From contig CAKTVV010000001.1 of NCBI GenBank assembly GCA_934630515.1, forward strand, positions 1-64,000: a stretch of DNA of 64,000 nt, given 5' to 3'. How positions within the stretch are numbered: the first letter of the stretch is position 1; each line of letters opens with the position of its first letter. Source of the stretch: an uncultured Eubacteriales bacterium. Its GTDB lineage: Bacteria; Bacillota; Clostridia; Oscillospirales; Acutalibacteraceae. Positions 10,001 to 16,078 of the stretch are shown here, piece after piece. Below the pieces are notes generated by a model. The model was not told the DNA's origin, did no database searches, and was given only the letters and a program-made list of their open reading frames with translations. A program made the translations under genes and the position numbers.

Positions 10001-11964
10001 TCATCAATATAGCCACTCCATCTGTTACCGCCCAGGTCAATTGTGACCGTACCGCCGGTGACGACAACATTTTCATCAATTTTATCATGCGCAAGGGTTA
10101 CCGTACCGCCGACAGGTGCGGCGGCGTCAATGGCGCTTTGCAGTGATGCATATTTCTTTCCGTCGTATGTTGCCGAATGAACCGCACCGCAGATGCAAAT
10201 TTCGTCTTCGCCCTTATAGGTATGTGCAATATCGTCTACCGAATATTCGCATTTACATGTTGCCGTGTGGGTCAAGCCGTCGCTGTTGGGGGTATAGGTA
10301 TACATGTGATATTCTGTACTGTAATCTTTCCCGCAAGCGCAAATCAGACGGTGTATGTCTGCACGGATGTATTGATATCTTGCCGTTGTATGTGCAACAC
10401 CGGTTTCCGCCGTACCGCAAAGGTCGCAGGTCCGGTCGTGGGTATCGTTTGTTATGTTTGTGTATGACCATTTATGCTCGGTGCATTTGGTAATGGTTAT
10501 CGACGTACCGTCGGTATTATCGTAGGCATACGCCGTATTTTGGTCGTCGGTCTTAACACATTTCAAGCCCCTGGCAATGGTAACAGTAACCTTGCCGTAG
10601 GGCATAAGTTCAGGGTTCGTACCGATAGGCTGCGCGCCGTTATCCGTTTGTGCGGTGACGGTACCGCCGTAAATATTTACGCTGGCGCTGCCGCCGGCAG
10701 TATTATGCATAATACCGATGCCGGGTTGACAAACACCGGCTGTTCCTTTGACAATCAGTGTACCGGTACCGCCGTTTTGCCCGTAAATATTAAGCGTTGC
10801 GCCACCCATCAAATACAAGGTTTTTTGCAGGTTGAGTGTTGCTCCTTCACAAAGGATCAGGTTCAAGGTTTTGCCTCCGGCAATACCGATAAGGCCTTCC
10901 TTATTGACGGTTCCCTTGACCACGTACCAGCCCGTTAACCCTGTGGATCCATCGGTAGACTCGGTAAGCTCGGTATACTCCGTACAGCTCTGCTCGGTAC
11001 CGTCCGCCGCAATGTATTTCACGCCGGGTTCCGGTACGACCGAAATCTCACGGTAAAGTGCCGTCTCGGAGTTCTTTTCATCGTCGGCGTTCTTTTGGTA
11101 TACGTAGCCCTTTGCAAGCAGATCGTCTACCTTGCCGCCGTCCTCACGCAGAATGCTGGGAATGCTGTAAACCTGAACGAAGTTCCCCATTTTATCCAAA
11201 TCAGAGCTTGTAAAGGTGCTGGAAAACTTGCCGCCCGACAGGTTGACCTTGCCGTCGAATCCCTCGGCTATACACAAAGCATTGCCCTGCTGGGTGATAA
11301 ATGTGCCGCCGTTTACGGTCAGATTTCCGCTCTTTACATAAAGGGGCACAATGCTGTTTTCTTCGCCGAATTTGCTGCCGTTTATGGTAACATTTCCGCC
11401 GTCAAGATAGAGGATGCTGCCCGAGATTTTGTCGTAATTAGATGTTTTATTCTTGATACCGTCACCGAAGACATCCTCGATGGTAAGGTATCCGCCTTCC
11501 ATATGAAAGACACTGTTGGAGATATCGGTGCCGTTCGGATAGTAGAAAATACCGCCGAGGGTTTCCCTGTTTTCGGCATTATTTACCACGGTCAGGTGGG
11601 CGTTTGTACCCTTTTCAAAGGTGAACATGCTTGCCGATGCCTGATCTCTGGTATTGCGATTATACATATCAAAGCCGTTGACATCAAGCGTAATATCGCA
11701 GTTATCCTCGGCGGTGAAGGTTACCCCAAGGACCATGCTGCCCTTAAAGCTTTGCAGCACCTTGACCGTAGAGGGTTCGGTAAGCTTCTTCGCTGCATCA
11801 AATGCCTCCTGAATGGTGGCGTACTCGGTTTCCGTTTCGTTCACGGTGACAGACGCCTGATTGCCGTCCGCCGCAAATACCGATAGCGGCACCATGGAAA
11901 ATACCATGATAACCGTCAGCAGCACGGAAAGTATCCGTTTTTCCAGTGTCATGTTTGTGTTCAT
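1015..11964 (-). CDS. Giant multidomain surface adhesin with SPKTG sorting signal
   Basis: A 3649-residue cell-surface protein. The ATG at 11964 follows AAAGGAG and residues 1-31 are a signal peptide ending FAADG. Residues ~40-2200 alternate beta-helix-like segments (runs of GGTVTL/NGGTL strands, each opened by a YASLQSAIDAA-type motif) with small Cys pairs (CDLCG, CENCG, CDYCG, CPDCG) near residues 505, 825, 1340 and 1560. Three Ig-like modules starting TAPTGE/VEVSIRG lie near 1118, 2345 and 3160. Residues ~2625-3020 are tandem YDG (MBG-type) repeats. The C-terminal ~260 residues are charged and helical, then SPKTGD (~3611), a hydrophobic segment and a KKKNRSVK tail. SPKTG matches motifs known for class B sortases of Clostridioides difficile, and a class B sortase lies at 50879-51655. 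It is probably co-transcribed with the receiver-only gene 12 bases upstream. The binding target is unknown. Confidence 0.9.
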   Translation of the reverse strand: MNTNMTLEKRILSVLLTVIMVFSMVPLSVFAADGNQASVTVNETETEYATIQEAFDAAKKLTEPSTVKVLQSFKGSMVLGVTFTAEDNCDITLDVNGFDMYNRNTRDQASASMFTFEKGTNAHLTVVNNAENRETLGGIFYYPNGTDISNSVFHMEGGYLTIEDVFGDGIKNKTSNYDKISGSILYLDGGNVTINGSKFGEENSIVPLYVKSGNLTVNGGTFITQQGNALCIAEGFDGKVNLSGGKFSSTFTSSDLDKMGNFVQVYSIPSILREDGGKVDDLLAKGYVYQKNADDEKNSETALYREISVVPEPGVKYIAADGTEQSCTEYTELTESTDGSTGLTGWYVVKGTVNKEGLIGIAGGKTLNLILCEGATLNLQKTLYLMGGATLNIYGQNGGTGTLIVKGTAGVCQPGIGIMHNTAGGSASVNIYGGTVTAQTDNGAQPIGTNPELMPYGKVTVTIARGLKCVKTDDQNTAYAYDNTDGTSITITKCTEHKWSYTNITNDTHDRTCDLCGTAETGVAHTTARYQYIRADIHRLICACGKDYSTEYHMYTYTPNSDGLTHTATCKCEYSVDDIAHTYKGEDEICICGAVHSATYDGKKYASLQSAIDAAAPVGGTVTLAHDKIDENVVVTGGTVTIDLGGNRWSGYIDDWGSIVPLTVNGGSVTLKNGNLFQWWSSSSARTGIEINDGSVTIEEDVRVMGGVPERDVLCPSITLNGGTLILKEGAVLLTGLQVPDGKVLADYLPDGTAFVKCSYDNSSDTVTVSDPQEFVPDVYTANKITEGMVIVSHTHDFGGGTACPCGFNCDHGVVDTATGKCENCGTQVYIAIVTDTDGSYASFASFDDAWIAAVSNEGSTLKLLCDITLDKAEDGIIAQSGKFTLDLNGMTVSGEITNQLLTVSGTADITIRNGKLINTFNKDQTDINKSCANALAIDGGTVTLDVVELTAGHGFKSARSCAAYIFSGSLMVVNGTFTGLFGVADVWGAHPSVKITSATLHDGIYYDRTGITAIDYAGLKAFFADGSMLFDKDGKYIDVEDEAYWRIDGEGENTYVSFGYSEECVIKPHTHDTYVDGKCAECDYACPHDSGINDREAGYFEKAICSICHCEYGDFAPDTTAPTGEIKVKDRTWWQNILNVISFDLLFSEEVTAEITATDDGYSQAGYNPDEHAVKIEYFISETALGEEEVKALAFKEYTDPIDLTDDQRYVIYVRLTDYAGNIAYASSGGFAIDTTAPVIEVDADGQSKRYSNGQRAEVCGDTQINFIDDNFDTAYRTIDGEKDKIWSSPFLVAASDTDRTERWITFEVHDKAGNISTVEVYVHKDHSFDEETGVCDYCGYQAAVLIKCSNDNNEEEFVSGGGLDETMRKADENRFDRFYLKLYGNVEKISGAGTYGSTSKKWTFDLNGYTISNPSSVDPDSVAALFYVASDITFVGNGAMNADVMVDGGQLTIDGECSFQKLEHKRGTLTVNAGSFESLIISKLDVGWSYTRETALYGGHYGEVKIVDIEGLTCADLLARGYRFEGLTLEQTKVTELKDATIVACDHADIGSDGICPDCGMEFFLSVEANGTTKLFETFESAIRYAEQNDGCTVKLLKDITVAGTSSMVSHYRLALTEGSYTLDLAGKTLTVGAVEGSYLTVSVECDLTISDSVGGGKIVGETGAEAIEVRGKLTVSGGDFTEIYKIEAYGADSLVLEGGSFKMVSSAQSAEAVSPLSYLAEERAYQLTTGDNRYANESDVVRDTVGTMTTCYIRNVSVVSAPLKFHGQPRDDIYYLTMPNYEKWAIFTFLYSGGYPSKGDIAITGERIDGTVVHTNTVKPTRIFQDGINLWDFTTEDSGQYRIKLEYNGYVLYSNTFTITMAVCEHPGYDEYNKCSQCYCDLAAAIVKDGKTTGYVNFADALTAAQTDENKGCVLWLLTDVNGRVTVSGGDFKFSINGHSIGGLGVTKTAKLNIFSGTVNGTVTVAKTANLIASVTNFMEAVNDIGNMSSFINCVFAQSLNAKGSNTNLNNCTINGALNVSGNEVTLTASTVYGKATVNNGGLLRFMGNGGKYGETLVKSGGGLEVYSNNTVSGTITAQSGSEVKLSGGVYTEIAAESGAKLTVSGGEFTNITVNGQHLIDCLAEGKAFEDMNNGFIIDGRVGIAGDVKVVDHTHTCVWKTSTHEKLCGCGYVEAVDTEAPVISGIDPENNHYGSLEFTVTDDNDFTVWMDGEEITLVNGKYTMEPDNEMHLITATDVAGNTVSFRFGIFKTYHVTLPTGAGYTLFSSDGLTVRHGNSFSFIVQFNNGYSKTEDFKVLVNGNKLDEWDSDANSASFAIRNVSENLVITVEGVADITAPEVEVSIRGNSFKEFLNRITFGLFFKQTQTVEVKAHDFGSGIRKVEYLLSETAFADKDAITGNWTELTLNDDRKAYFSIEPNRKAFIYVRVTDMSDNITVVNSDGVVVYTDAEAITGAQTFTKNTDSDVVYKLNLNGNFVAKVYNGTEEIGAGSDYALLANGMLMLKNSYLRTLAAGEYTIRLTIKPMGENYADNSGNDAPADVVLKLTVEKKTPSIGHKESDEKIYDGKAIGMPTFDTDSDGALTFEYKRTDEDDTAYTTEAPKNVGKYTIRITTAETDTFKAASSTMEFEIQPREVTISDVKVADKTYDGTTNATITNAGTLSVNYDGDNLAIVIGKAAYDNKNVGADKAVSFTGFELSGSAAGNYKLIAQPASTTADITVKEITINGATVEGSKVYDGTSEAKITNAGTLSDNYDGENLTIVAGSAAYDNKNVGTGKTVAFTGFALAGDAAVNYKLIAQPTDTTADITAKEIAINGAAVEASRIYDGTTDAKITNAGAPSVNYDGENLKVAAGKAAYDNKNVGKGKAVTFTGFALEGDAAANYKLTAQPEAVTADITVKEIKIVDTAVEASKVYDGSTDAKITEKGTFDGLIDGDKVDIVTGKAAYDDKNVGNGKAVTFYEFALSGDDAANYVLSAQPASTTASISAKELTISDLKVKDKQYDGKNTAEIDGTPALVGVVDGDVLTLINGVPTFDSVKIGKNIAISFTAFTLSGDSVTVGNYKLTQPIGITANIVAYVADGSEYGVDSNDWINKDFVITAKEGYKLSLIDTANGEWVDSLTASDETGNGKLTFFVKNTETGVISAAVTENYKIDKTAPTGEVKLNERTAFQKFINTITFGLFFKDDVNVKLTAKDEASGVKSVLYFKSDRILTDDEVRAITDWTDNSDFDIEAKDMDKFVIYVRIEDNAGNVTLIGSDGATFDTTAPEIVGVENDKTYYVTKKVAIDDENLASVTLNGETVEDVFTLVGDKDATYVIRTEDKAGNVTEYTVYMKPISSITDAISAITADNVKSSDAETISSVERQILDIAEVFDDGESTDDEWNKLTEAAAKCKDLNKRIADVADEISRLTDAVNGYDIDKVTSADKADVEKLISDIDTLLDGDNLTESERAALETLKGTARALLDRIAAAKDAAEADEIKAVDGITKDNVKLEDKEALEKADKALEGALRDFDGNYTENERKDLETKLETVKAALAAIGNAEKAADEIGKLPSADNAKLSDKSALDQVKKLLEGLTENEKAMLGKDALGKVDALAEKIKKLAEEASSPKTGDTSNLALWIALLFISGGIVTGTTVVSKKKNRSVK
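2900..4090 (-). repeat. Tandem ~264-bp YDG-domain repeats inside the adhesin gene
   Basis: A motif coding (S/G)x-VYDGT-(T/S)-xAKIT recurs near 3203, 3467, 3731 and about 4002, a period of about 264 bases (88 residues). More divergent copies flank it. Each unit runs YDGxNLxxVxGxAAYDNKNVG...VxFTGFxLxGxAAxNYKLxAQPxxTTADITxKEI. The near-identical units suggest copy number could change by recombination. Confidence 0.85.
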
Positions 11965-11976
11965 CTCGTTACTCCT

Positions 11977-12330
11977 TTACACGCATCTTGCAATCGCCGC
12001 AGAGAGGACCTGCGGGGAAACAGGCTTTTTATGAAAATATGCACAGCCGAGCCTGTAAGACTGCACGCCGAAACCGTTATCATCCGAAAACCAAAGCACC
12101 GGGACATCTTTGCAAACGCTTTTGGCGGCGATGACGCCCTCCATACCGTCCGCGCCGTCCATCGCAATCACGATGCAGTCCGGCGGGCTTTCTCCGAGTC
12201 CTGTGATAAAGCTGTCATAATCCGGATAGTCTGTCACCTGCATTTTACGGTAACGCAGGTCCGGCAAAGCAGTAACAGAGCACATAAACTCCTCTCTGTC
12301 CGCCTCTGTTCCGTATAGAATCAACCTCAT
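11977..12330 (-). CDS. Stand-alone receiver-like protein (CheY-like, no output domain)
   Basis: A protein of 117 residues. The ATG at 12330 follows GAGGAGGTG. It has the length and landmarks of a receiver domain only: a beta-strand MRLILYG, an aspartate at the end of the central strand (CIVIAMDGADG), and the C-terminal lysine-proline (FHKKPVSP). The usual acidic pair near residue 8 is weak (TEADRE), so phosphorylation is uncertain. No DNA-binding domain follows. It ends 12 bases before the adhesin start and so probably heads the adhesin transcript. It faces the LytTR/GHKL pair, suggesting a phosphate sink or protein-level regulator, which is inference. Confidence 0.65.
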   Translation of the reverse strand: MRLILYGTEADREEFMCSVTALPDLRYRKMQVTDYPDYDSFITGLGESPPDCIVIAMDGADGMEGVIAAKSVCKDVPVLWFSDDNGFGVQSYRLGCAYFHKKPVSPQVLSAAIARCV

Positions 12331-12365
12331 ATGGCACCTCCTCGCAGGCATACTTATACATAAAT

Positions 12366-12394
12366 ATCATAACTGATATTAAGGCTTTCCGCAA
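12366..12394 (-). promoter_or_regulatory. Promoter of the receiver-adhesin operon
   Basis: On the minus strand: TTGCGG (12389-12394), a 17-base spacer, TATGAT (12366-12371). It overlaps the first of the direct repeats described in the next entry, so activator or repressor binding there would affect it. Confidence 0.5.
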
Positions 12395-12433
12395 TCGGTT
12401 TGGCGCAAGCGGTCAAAAAAGGACTCAAGCGGT
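12391..12433. promoter_or_regulatory. Direct repeats between divergent promoters (candidate LytTR sites)
   Basis: GCAATCGGT (12391), GCAAGCGGT (12405) and TCAAGCGGT (12425) are direct repeats. The last two start 20 bases apart, about two helical turns. LytTR regulators typically bind pairs of ~9-base direct repeats spaced this way. The divergent position between the regulator and adhesin genes fits, but the match to a LytTR consensus is only approximate. Confidence 0.45.
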
Positions 12434-12454
12434 AATCATTTGGGGATTGACGCT

Positions 12455-12482
12455 TTGTTTTTTCACAATCATGTGGTATAAT
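12455..12482 (+). promoter_or_regulatory. Promoter of the LytTR-GHKL operon
   Basis: TTGTTT (12455-12460), a 16-base spacer and TATAAT (12477-12482) with a TG just before it (extended -10). A better -35 match, TTGACG at 12447, is spaced too far away (24 bases). Confidence 0.6.
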
Positions 12483-12533
12483 GAATACAGTTGAGTAGTA
12501 CCCGACCGTATAGCATAAAGAGGAGTTTTGGTT

Positions 12534-13247
12534 TTGAGGATCGCAATCGTTGACGACGACATACGGATGTATGAATGTCTGCAAACTTATTTTGGAGAAC
12601 TGCTCGGTTCATCTGCCGAACTTACATATTTCAAAAGCGGAGAAGATTTTCTGCGGACTTGCCAGCCCGGCACTTTTGAACTGATCGTGCTGGATATTTT
12701 CATGGACAAGCTCACCGGCATGGATGTGGCAAGGGAAATACGCAAAACGGACAGCGATGTCCGTATCGCATTCGGCACCACAAGCAATGAGTTTGCCAGC
12801 GAGAGCTACGAAGTAAATGCCTGCTACTATCTGCACAAGCCGTTTGACCGGGAGCGTGTCAAAGCAATGCTTGACCGCATCGATCTTGCCCAGGTCGAAA
12901 AGGAACGAACAATACAACTGCCTGACGGTAAAAGCGTCGTACTGCGCGATATCATTTATGCAGACTACGCCGCACATTATACGACGCTGCACTGCAAATA
13001 CGGGAAGGATATTATCCTGCGGGCAAACCTTTCGGAAATCGAAGCGCTGCTTTGCGGCTATCCGTATTTCTTTATCCCGTCGAAAGGGCTGATTATTAAC
13101 TTTCACGAGGTCGACGCACAGAACGCAGACACCTTTACCATGAGCAACGGCAGCCTTATTCCCATCAGCCGCCGTAAAGCCAAAGAGGTAACGGACGCCT
13201 ATTCATCCTTCCTGTTTGAGCAGCTGCGTAAAGGAGGCAAACGGTGA
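12534..13247 (+). CDS. LytTR-family response regulator (AgrA/LytR type)
   Basis: A protein of about 237 residues. The receiver domain (1-120) starts MRIAIVDDD, carries the phospho-acceptor in LIVLDIFMD and the lysine in YYLHKPFDR. A LytTR DNA-binding domain (about 130-235) shows IIYADYAAHYTTLHCKYGKD, SLIPISRRKAKEV. I prefer the TTG at 12534, eight bases after AGGAG, over the TTG at 12528, because it gives the classical receiver start. It is followed with a TGATG overlap by the sensor kinase. It is divergent from the adhesin operon and is its most likely regulator by position. Confidence 0.9.
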   Translation: MRIAIVDDDIRMYECLQTYFGELLGSSAELTYFKSGEDFLRTCQPGTFELIVLDIFMDKLTGMDVAREIRKTDSDVRIAFGTTSNEFASESYEVNACYYLHKPFDRERVKAMLDRIDLAQVEKERTIQLPDGKSVVLRDIIYADYAAHYTTLHCKYGKDIILRANLSEIEALLCGYPYFFIPSKGLIINFHEVDAQNADTFTMSNGSLIPISRRKAKEVTDAYSSFLFEQLRKGGKR

Positions 13248-14575
13248 TGCCGCCTGTTTATCGGTTCATTGAGATCATCGTATATTCGCTGCTGAACTTT
13301 CTGCCGTTTCTTGCCTTGGCGCTCTATCCGTTCCGGCACAGTCTGCGATTTTCAAGAGGCGTTACCGGAATTCTGATCGGATTGCTGTCTGTCATTCAGG
13401 TGCTGCTCGGCGCATGGGTCAGCTTTGTTCCCGGGAATCATGCCGCAATCGCCAGTGCGCTCAGCACGGCGCTGTATGCCGCTTTCTATTTTCTTGCCGT
13501 GAAGAAGCATTTCGGCAAAACGCTTTTCACGCTGCTGATGATCTCCAATCTTGCCAACTTCGCCGTGATTTCCGCCAAATGCATTGAGGGGCTCTTGTTT
13601 CCGGCATTGGCTATGCAGAGCTACCGCTGGTCCTTCTCGCTGATGCTCTTTGCTGTGGAGATCATTCTCTCTGTGCCGATCTTTCTTTATATGAAGTCCG
13701 TATTCACTCCGGCAGTAGAAAAAGAACCGTCCGGCTTTGAGTGGCGGTATCTGTGGCTGATTCCCGCAACCTTCTATATCGTATGGTATTTTGCAATATA
13801 CAGCGTTGTTTCCCGTTCGGCGCTGGAAATTGCGCTGCGTCCGAAGAATACTCTGTTTTTGTTTATCATCAATGTGGGAGCGATCCTGATCTACTATGTC
13901 GTGACCCGCCTGATTTTGGAGCAGAATCAAACGCTGGAGCTGGAGGAAAAGAATCATCAGCTTTCTATGCAGGCGGTGCAATATGAGAATCTGCAGGAAA
14001 AAATCACCGACACCCGCCGTGCCAAGCACGATGTGCGCCATCATATCGCACTCATGCAGGAATACGTAAACCACGGTGAGCTTGAGGCGCTGCGCAGATA
14101 TCTCGATCGCTACAGCGCCAGTCTGCCGGACGATTCGCTCATTCGTTTCTGCGAGAATCCCGCCGCCAATGCCGTATTGCTTTATTTCGCGCAGCAGGCG
14201 AAGGATAACGATATTGACTACATCGTCAACGCAGAGATCCCCGGCGATATTTTCGTTTCGGATACCGATATTTCCGTTCTGTTCGGCAACCTGATCGAGA
14301 ACGCCATAGACGCCTGCAAAGAGGAACACGGTGATGACCGAAAAATCGATATTCGGGCAAGGCTCAAAGGCAGCACGCTTTGCGTCACGGTCGATAACAC
14401 CTTTACCGGAACGCTCCGGCGCACAACAGATAATGAATTTCTCTCGACCAAGCATAAAGGTCTCGGGCTTGGAACACAGTCGGTAAAAAGCATTGCCGAG
14501 CATTACGGCGGTATCTGCCGCTTCGAGGTAAAAGACGGTATGTTCTGCGCCTCGGTAATGTGCAATAAAAGGTAG
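13247..14575 (+). CDS. GHKL-type sensor histidine kinase (AgrC-like)
   Basis: A membrane sensor of about 442 residues. The first ~230 residues hold six or seven hydrophobic segments, then a coiled stretch (LELEEKNHQLSMQ). A phospho-acceptor box RRAKHDVRHH follows near residue 260, and then a GHKL ATPase domain with NLIENAIDAC (N box) and GLGLGTQSV (G box). The ATG at 13247 overlaps the regulator's stop and follows AAAGGAGG. AgrC-type kinases usually sense peptides or membrane-active molecules. No AgrD/AgrB-like genes lie nearby, so the signal is unknown. Confidence 0.9.
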   Translation: MPPVYRFIEIIVYSLLNFLPFLALALYPFRHSLRFSRGVTGILIGLLSVIQVLLGAWVSFVPGNHAAIASALSTALYAAFYFLAVKKHFGKTLFTLLMISNLANFAVISAKCIEGLLFPALAMQSYRWSFSLMLFAVEIILSVPIFLYMKSVFTPAVEKEPSGFEWRYLWLIPATFYIVWYFAIYSVVSRSALEIALRPKNTLFLFIINVGAILIYYVVTRLILEQNQTLELEEKNHQLSMQAVQYENLQEKITDTRRAKHDVRHHIALMQEYVNHGELEALRRYLDRYSASLPDDSLIRFCENPAANAVLLYFAQQAKDNDIDYIVNAEIPGDIFVSDTDISVLFGNLIENAIDACKEEHGDDRKIDIRARLKGSTLCVTVDNTFTGTLRRTTDNEFLSTKHKGLGLGTQSVKSIAEHYGGICRFEVKDGMFCASVMCNKR

Positions 14576-14581
14576 ATATTC

Positions 14582-14620
14582 AAAAAGGCACAGCCATCGA
14601 AATGATAGCTGTGCCTTTTG
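14582..14620. terminator. Bidirectional terminator between kinase and HU genes
   Basis: A 12-base stem, AAAAGGCACAGC (14583-14594) with GCTGTGCCTTTT (14608-14619), gives a T-run in both directions. It separates the convergent kinase and HU transcripts. Confidence 0.85.
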
Positions 14621-14634
14621 CTTTATAATTCTGT

Positions 14635-14910
14635 TTACTTATTGACGGCATCCTTGAGAGCCTTGCCTGCTTTAAATGCCGGAGCCTTAGATGCCGGGAC
14701 AGTGATTGCCGCACCTGTCTGAGGATTCTTAGCGGTTCTCTCTCCACGCTCACGGGTTTCAAAAGTGCCGAAACCGACAAACTGTACCTTGTCACCCGCA
14801 ACAAGTACTTTTTCAATCTGTGCGAGGGTTGCATTAATAATGTTTTCTGCGTCTTTCTTGCTTGCGCCGGCAGCCTCTGCAACTGCAGCAACAAATTCTG
14901 TTTTGTTCAT
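14635..14910 (-). CDS. hup: HU-family DNA-binding protein
   Basis: A 91-residue histone-like protein, full length. MNKTEFVAAVAEAAG opens the helical body. The DNA-binding arm signature GFGTFETRERGERTAKNPQTG is complete and the protein ends AFKAGKALKDAVNK. It binds DNA without strong sequence preference as a dimer and organises the nucleoid. It is monocistronic, with its own promoter 45-73 bases upstream and a bidirectional terminator after it. Confidence 0.97.
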   Translation of the reverse strand: MNKTEFVAAVAEAAGASKKDAENIINATLAQIEKVLVAGDKVQFVGFGTFETRERGERTAKNPQTGAAITVPASKAPAFKAGKALKDAVNK

Positions 14911-14954
14911 ATCTGAACCTCCAAAGTGTATTTTCAGCGTATATTGCTATATTT

Positions 14955-14983
14955 AATATACCATATTTCGAGCTGTTTTGCAA
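14955..14983 (-). promoter_or_regulatory. Promoter of the HU gene
   Basis: On the minus strand: TTGCAA (14978-14983), exactly 17 bases, TATATT (14955-14960). The ribosome site is GGAGG about 8 bases before the HU ATG. Confidence 0.75.
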
Positions 14984-15177
14984 GAACGGATGTTGCATTG
15001 GGGTAGTTTGCTTAACTTAATCATCTCTTTTTCAATCCCACTTCGTCTCCCATATTGTTGCTCTTTGTAATTTTATAAGTTTCTGTCATCGCAAAAATAT
15101 CATAGATAAAACATACCCGTCATATTGAAAATCATATGCAAAAGTGTCCACCCGAGATATTAAATTTCAAAAACAAA
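14984..15177. other. AT-rich intergenic stretch with no recognised feature
   Basis: No open frame with a ribosome site and no clear hairpin is visible. It separates the HU promoter from the IS200/IS605 remnant and probably belongs to the accessory tract running to the tRNA-Ser genes. Confidence 0.5.
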
Positions 15178-15479
15178 ACCGTAGAATCCCTTATATATCA
15201 AGGCTTCTGCGGTTTTGGTACTGTCTTTACACACAAGTAATAGCCTCTGCACCAAAAACTTCGATTTCCATATTTGTACTTGAGGTTTCCGTGCCGCTCG
15301 TGGATAAGCAGACTACTCTTGCCCTTCAAAAACCCCATAAACCCTGCTACACTCATTTTCGGTGGAATCTCTACCAACATATGTATATGATCTGGACATA
15401 CTTCCGCTTCCACTATGGTTATTCCTTTCCATTCACATAGTTCTCGCAATATCTTTCCGATTTCCCTCTTGTACTCATC
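15178..15479 (-). mobile_element. IS200/IS605-family remnant (tnpA fragment plus end hairpin)
   Basis: The minus strand at 15479-15198 encodes DEYKREIGKILRELCEWKG, then VCPDHIHMLVEIPPK, SVAGFMGFLKGKSSL, LKYKYGNRSFWCRGYY. These are hallmarks of the Y1 transposase TnpA, including the HUH motif (HIH). The N-terminal third is missing and the C-terminus runs off frame after RGYY, so the gene is dead and would need a helper transposase. A hairpin at 15178-15213 (ACCGTAGAATCCCTT / AAGGCTTCTGCGGT, nearly perfect) is the expected subterminal palindrome of the element end. The upstream junction lies inside the coding sequence of the adjacent truncated gene. Confidence 0.8.
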
Positions 15480-15853
15480 TTAGAATATTTGCCGCCTGTA
15501 TTCTGTTTCCATGTGCAAAACATAAAGCCGTTCTTTTCGCTGTAGGTCGCCGCCAATACGGTATCTCCGAAGGCGGCAAGCTGTTTGTAATCGGAGACGC
15601 CGTCGGCTTTCATCTGCGGTGCGTGTTCGTAGAGTCCGACATATTCCCGCACCGTAGAAATCTCATCCTGAATGGCTGCAATTTTACTGCGGTATTCATC
15701 CGAGAGGTTTTGGTCGGCGTTGCTTAGAAATTGACCGTTGTATTTTATCCGGCAGAGGGGGATGCCGTCCGAGGACACTTCCAGCCATCCGTTACCGTCC
15801 ATCTTTGTGTCATACCGATTCCTGAGCCGTTTGGCTAATTCTTTCTGCAGCAT
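15419..15853 (-). pseudogene. 3'-truncated copy of the mobile-element gene at 53177-53821
   Basis: The first ~122 codons are almost identical to the start of the gene at 53177 (MLQKELAKRLRNRYDTKMDG, TWKQN). Real homology ends near 15490 and the reading frame then runs off into the IS remnant (KMSTRGKSERYCENYVNGKE is TnpA sequence in a wrong frame). The intact paralogue is 214 residues, so about 90 residues are lost. The homology includes its leader hairpin and ribosome site. The function of the family is unknown to me. It sits 226 bases from tRNA-Ser, as the intact copy sits near tRNA-Leu. Confidence 0.8.
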
Positions 15854-15962
15854 ATCTGTTTTCTCCTTTTTGGGATAATATAAAAGGCAGATAGATTTTT
15901 GATTTCTATCTGCCTGCGTATCGGATATTCACTTTTCGGGAGTTCAAGTCTATCCACAAAGG
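15480..15962 (-). repeat. Inverted copy of 53068-53560 (long inverted repeat)
   Basis: Sequence on the minus strand from about 15962 to 15480 matches the plus strand from about 53068 to 53560 at high identity. The match covers the leader, the GCAGATAGA / TCTATCTGC hairpin and the first 122 codons. The two copies are in opposite orientation about 37 kb apart. Identity weakens upstream of the hairpin. Boundaries are by eye. Confidence 0.75.
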
Positions 15963-15964
15963 AA

Positions 15965-16013
15965 AAACGGCGATTTTACATCTGTGTTTTGGTACAGAGA
16001 AAAATCGCCGTTT
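15965..16013. repeat. 13-bp perfect inverted repeat beside tRNA-Ser
   Basis: AAACGGCGATTTT (15965-15977) and AAAATCGCCGTTT (16001-16013) are perfect inverse copies. The 23-base loop itself contains CTGT...ACAG. It lies at the edge of the duplicated mobile sequence, next to the tRNA terminator. It could be an element end or an att-proximal structure. No T-run follows, so it is not a standard terminator. Confidence 0.5.
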
Positions 16014-16020
16014 AGGTAGC

Positions 16021-16048
16021 AAAAAAGCCCGATATATTCGGGCTTTTC
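16021..16048 (-). terminator. Terminator downstream of the tRNA-Ser genes
   Basis: On the minus strand AAAAGCCCGAatatatCGGGCTTTTTT forms a stem of about 8 bases followed by six T. It is the end of the tRNA-Ser transcript. Confidence 0.8.
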
Positions 16049-16078
16049 GCTGGACGCATCTTTTTTGTGTCCACATTT

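Noticed and set aside
9529..10146. Long plus-strand open frames across the adhesin gene
   Set aside because: They are antisense shadows of the repetitive adhesin coding frame, with no ribosome sites and no plausible products.
12447..12482. TTGACG with TATAAT as a promoter pair
   Set aside because: The spacing is 24 bases. The extended -10 with TTGTTT at 16 bases fits better.
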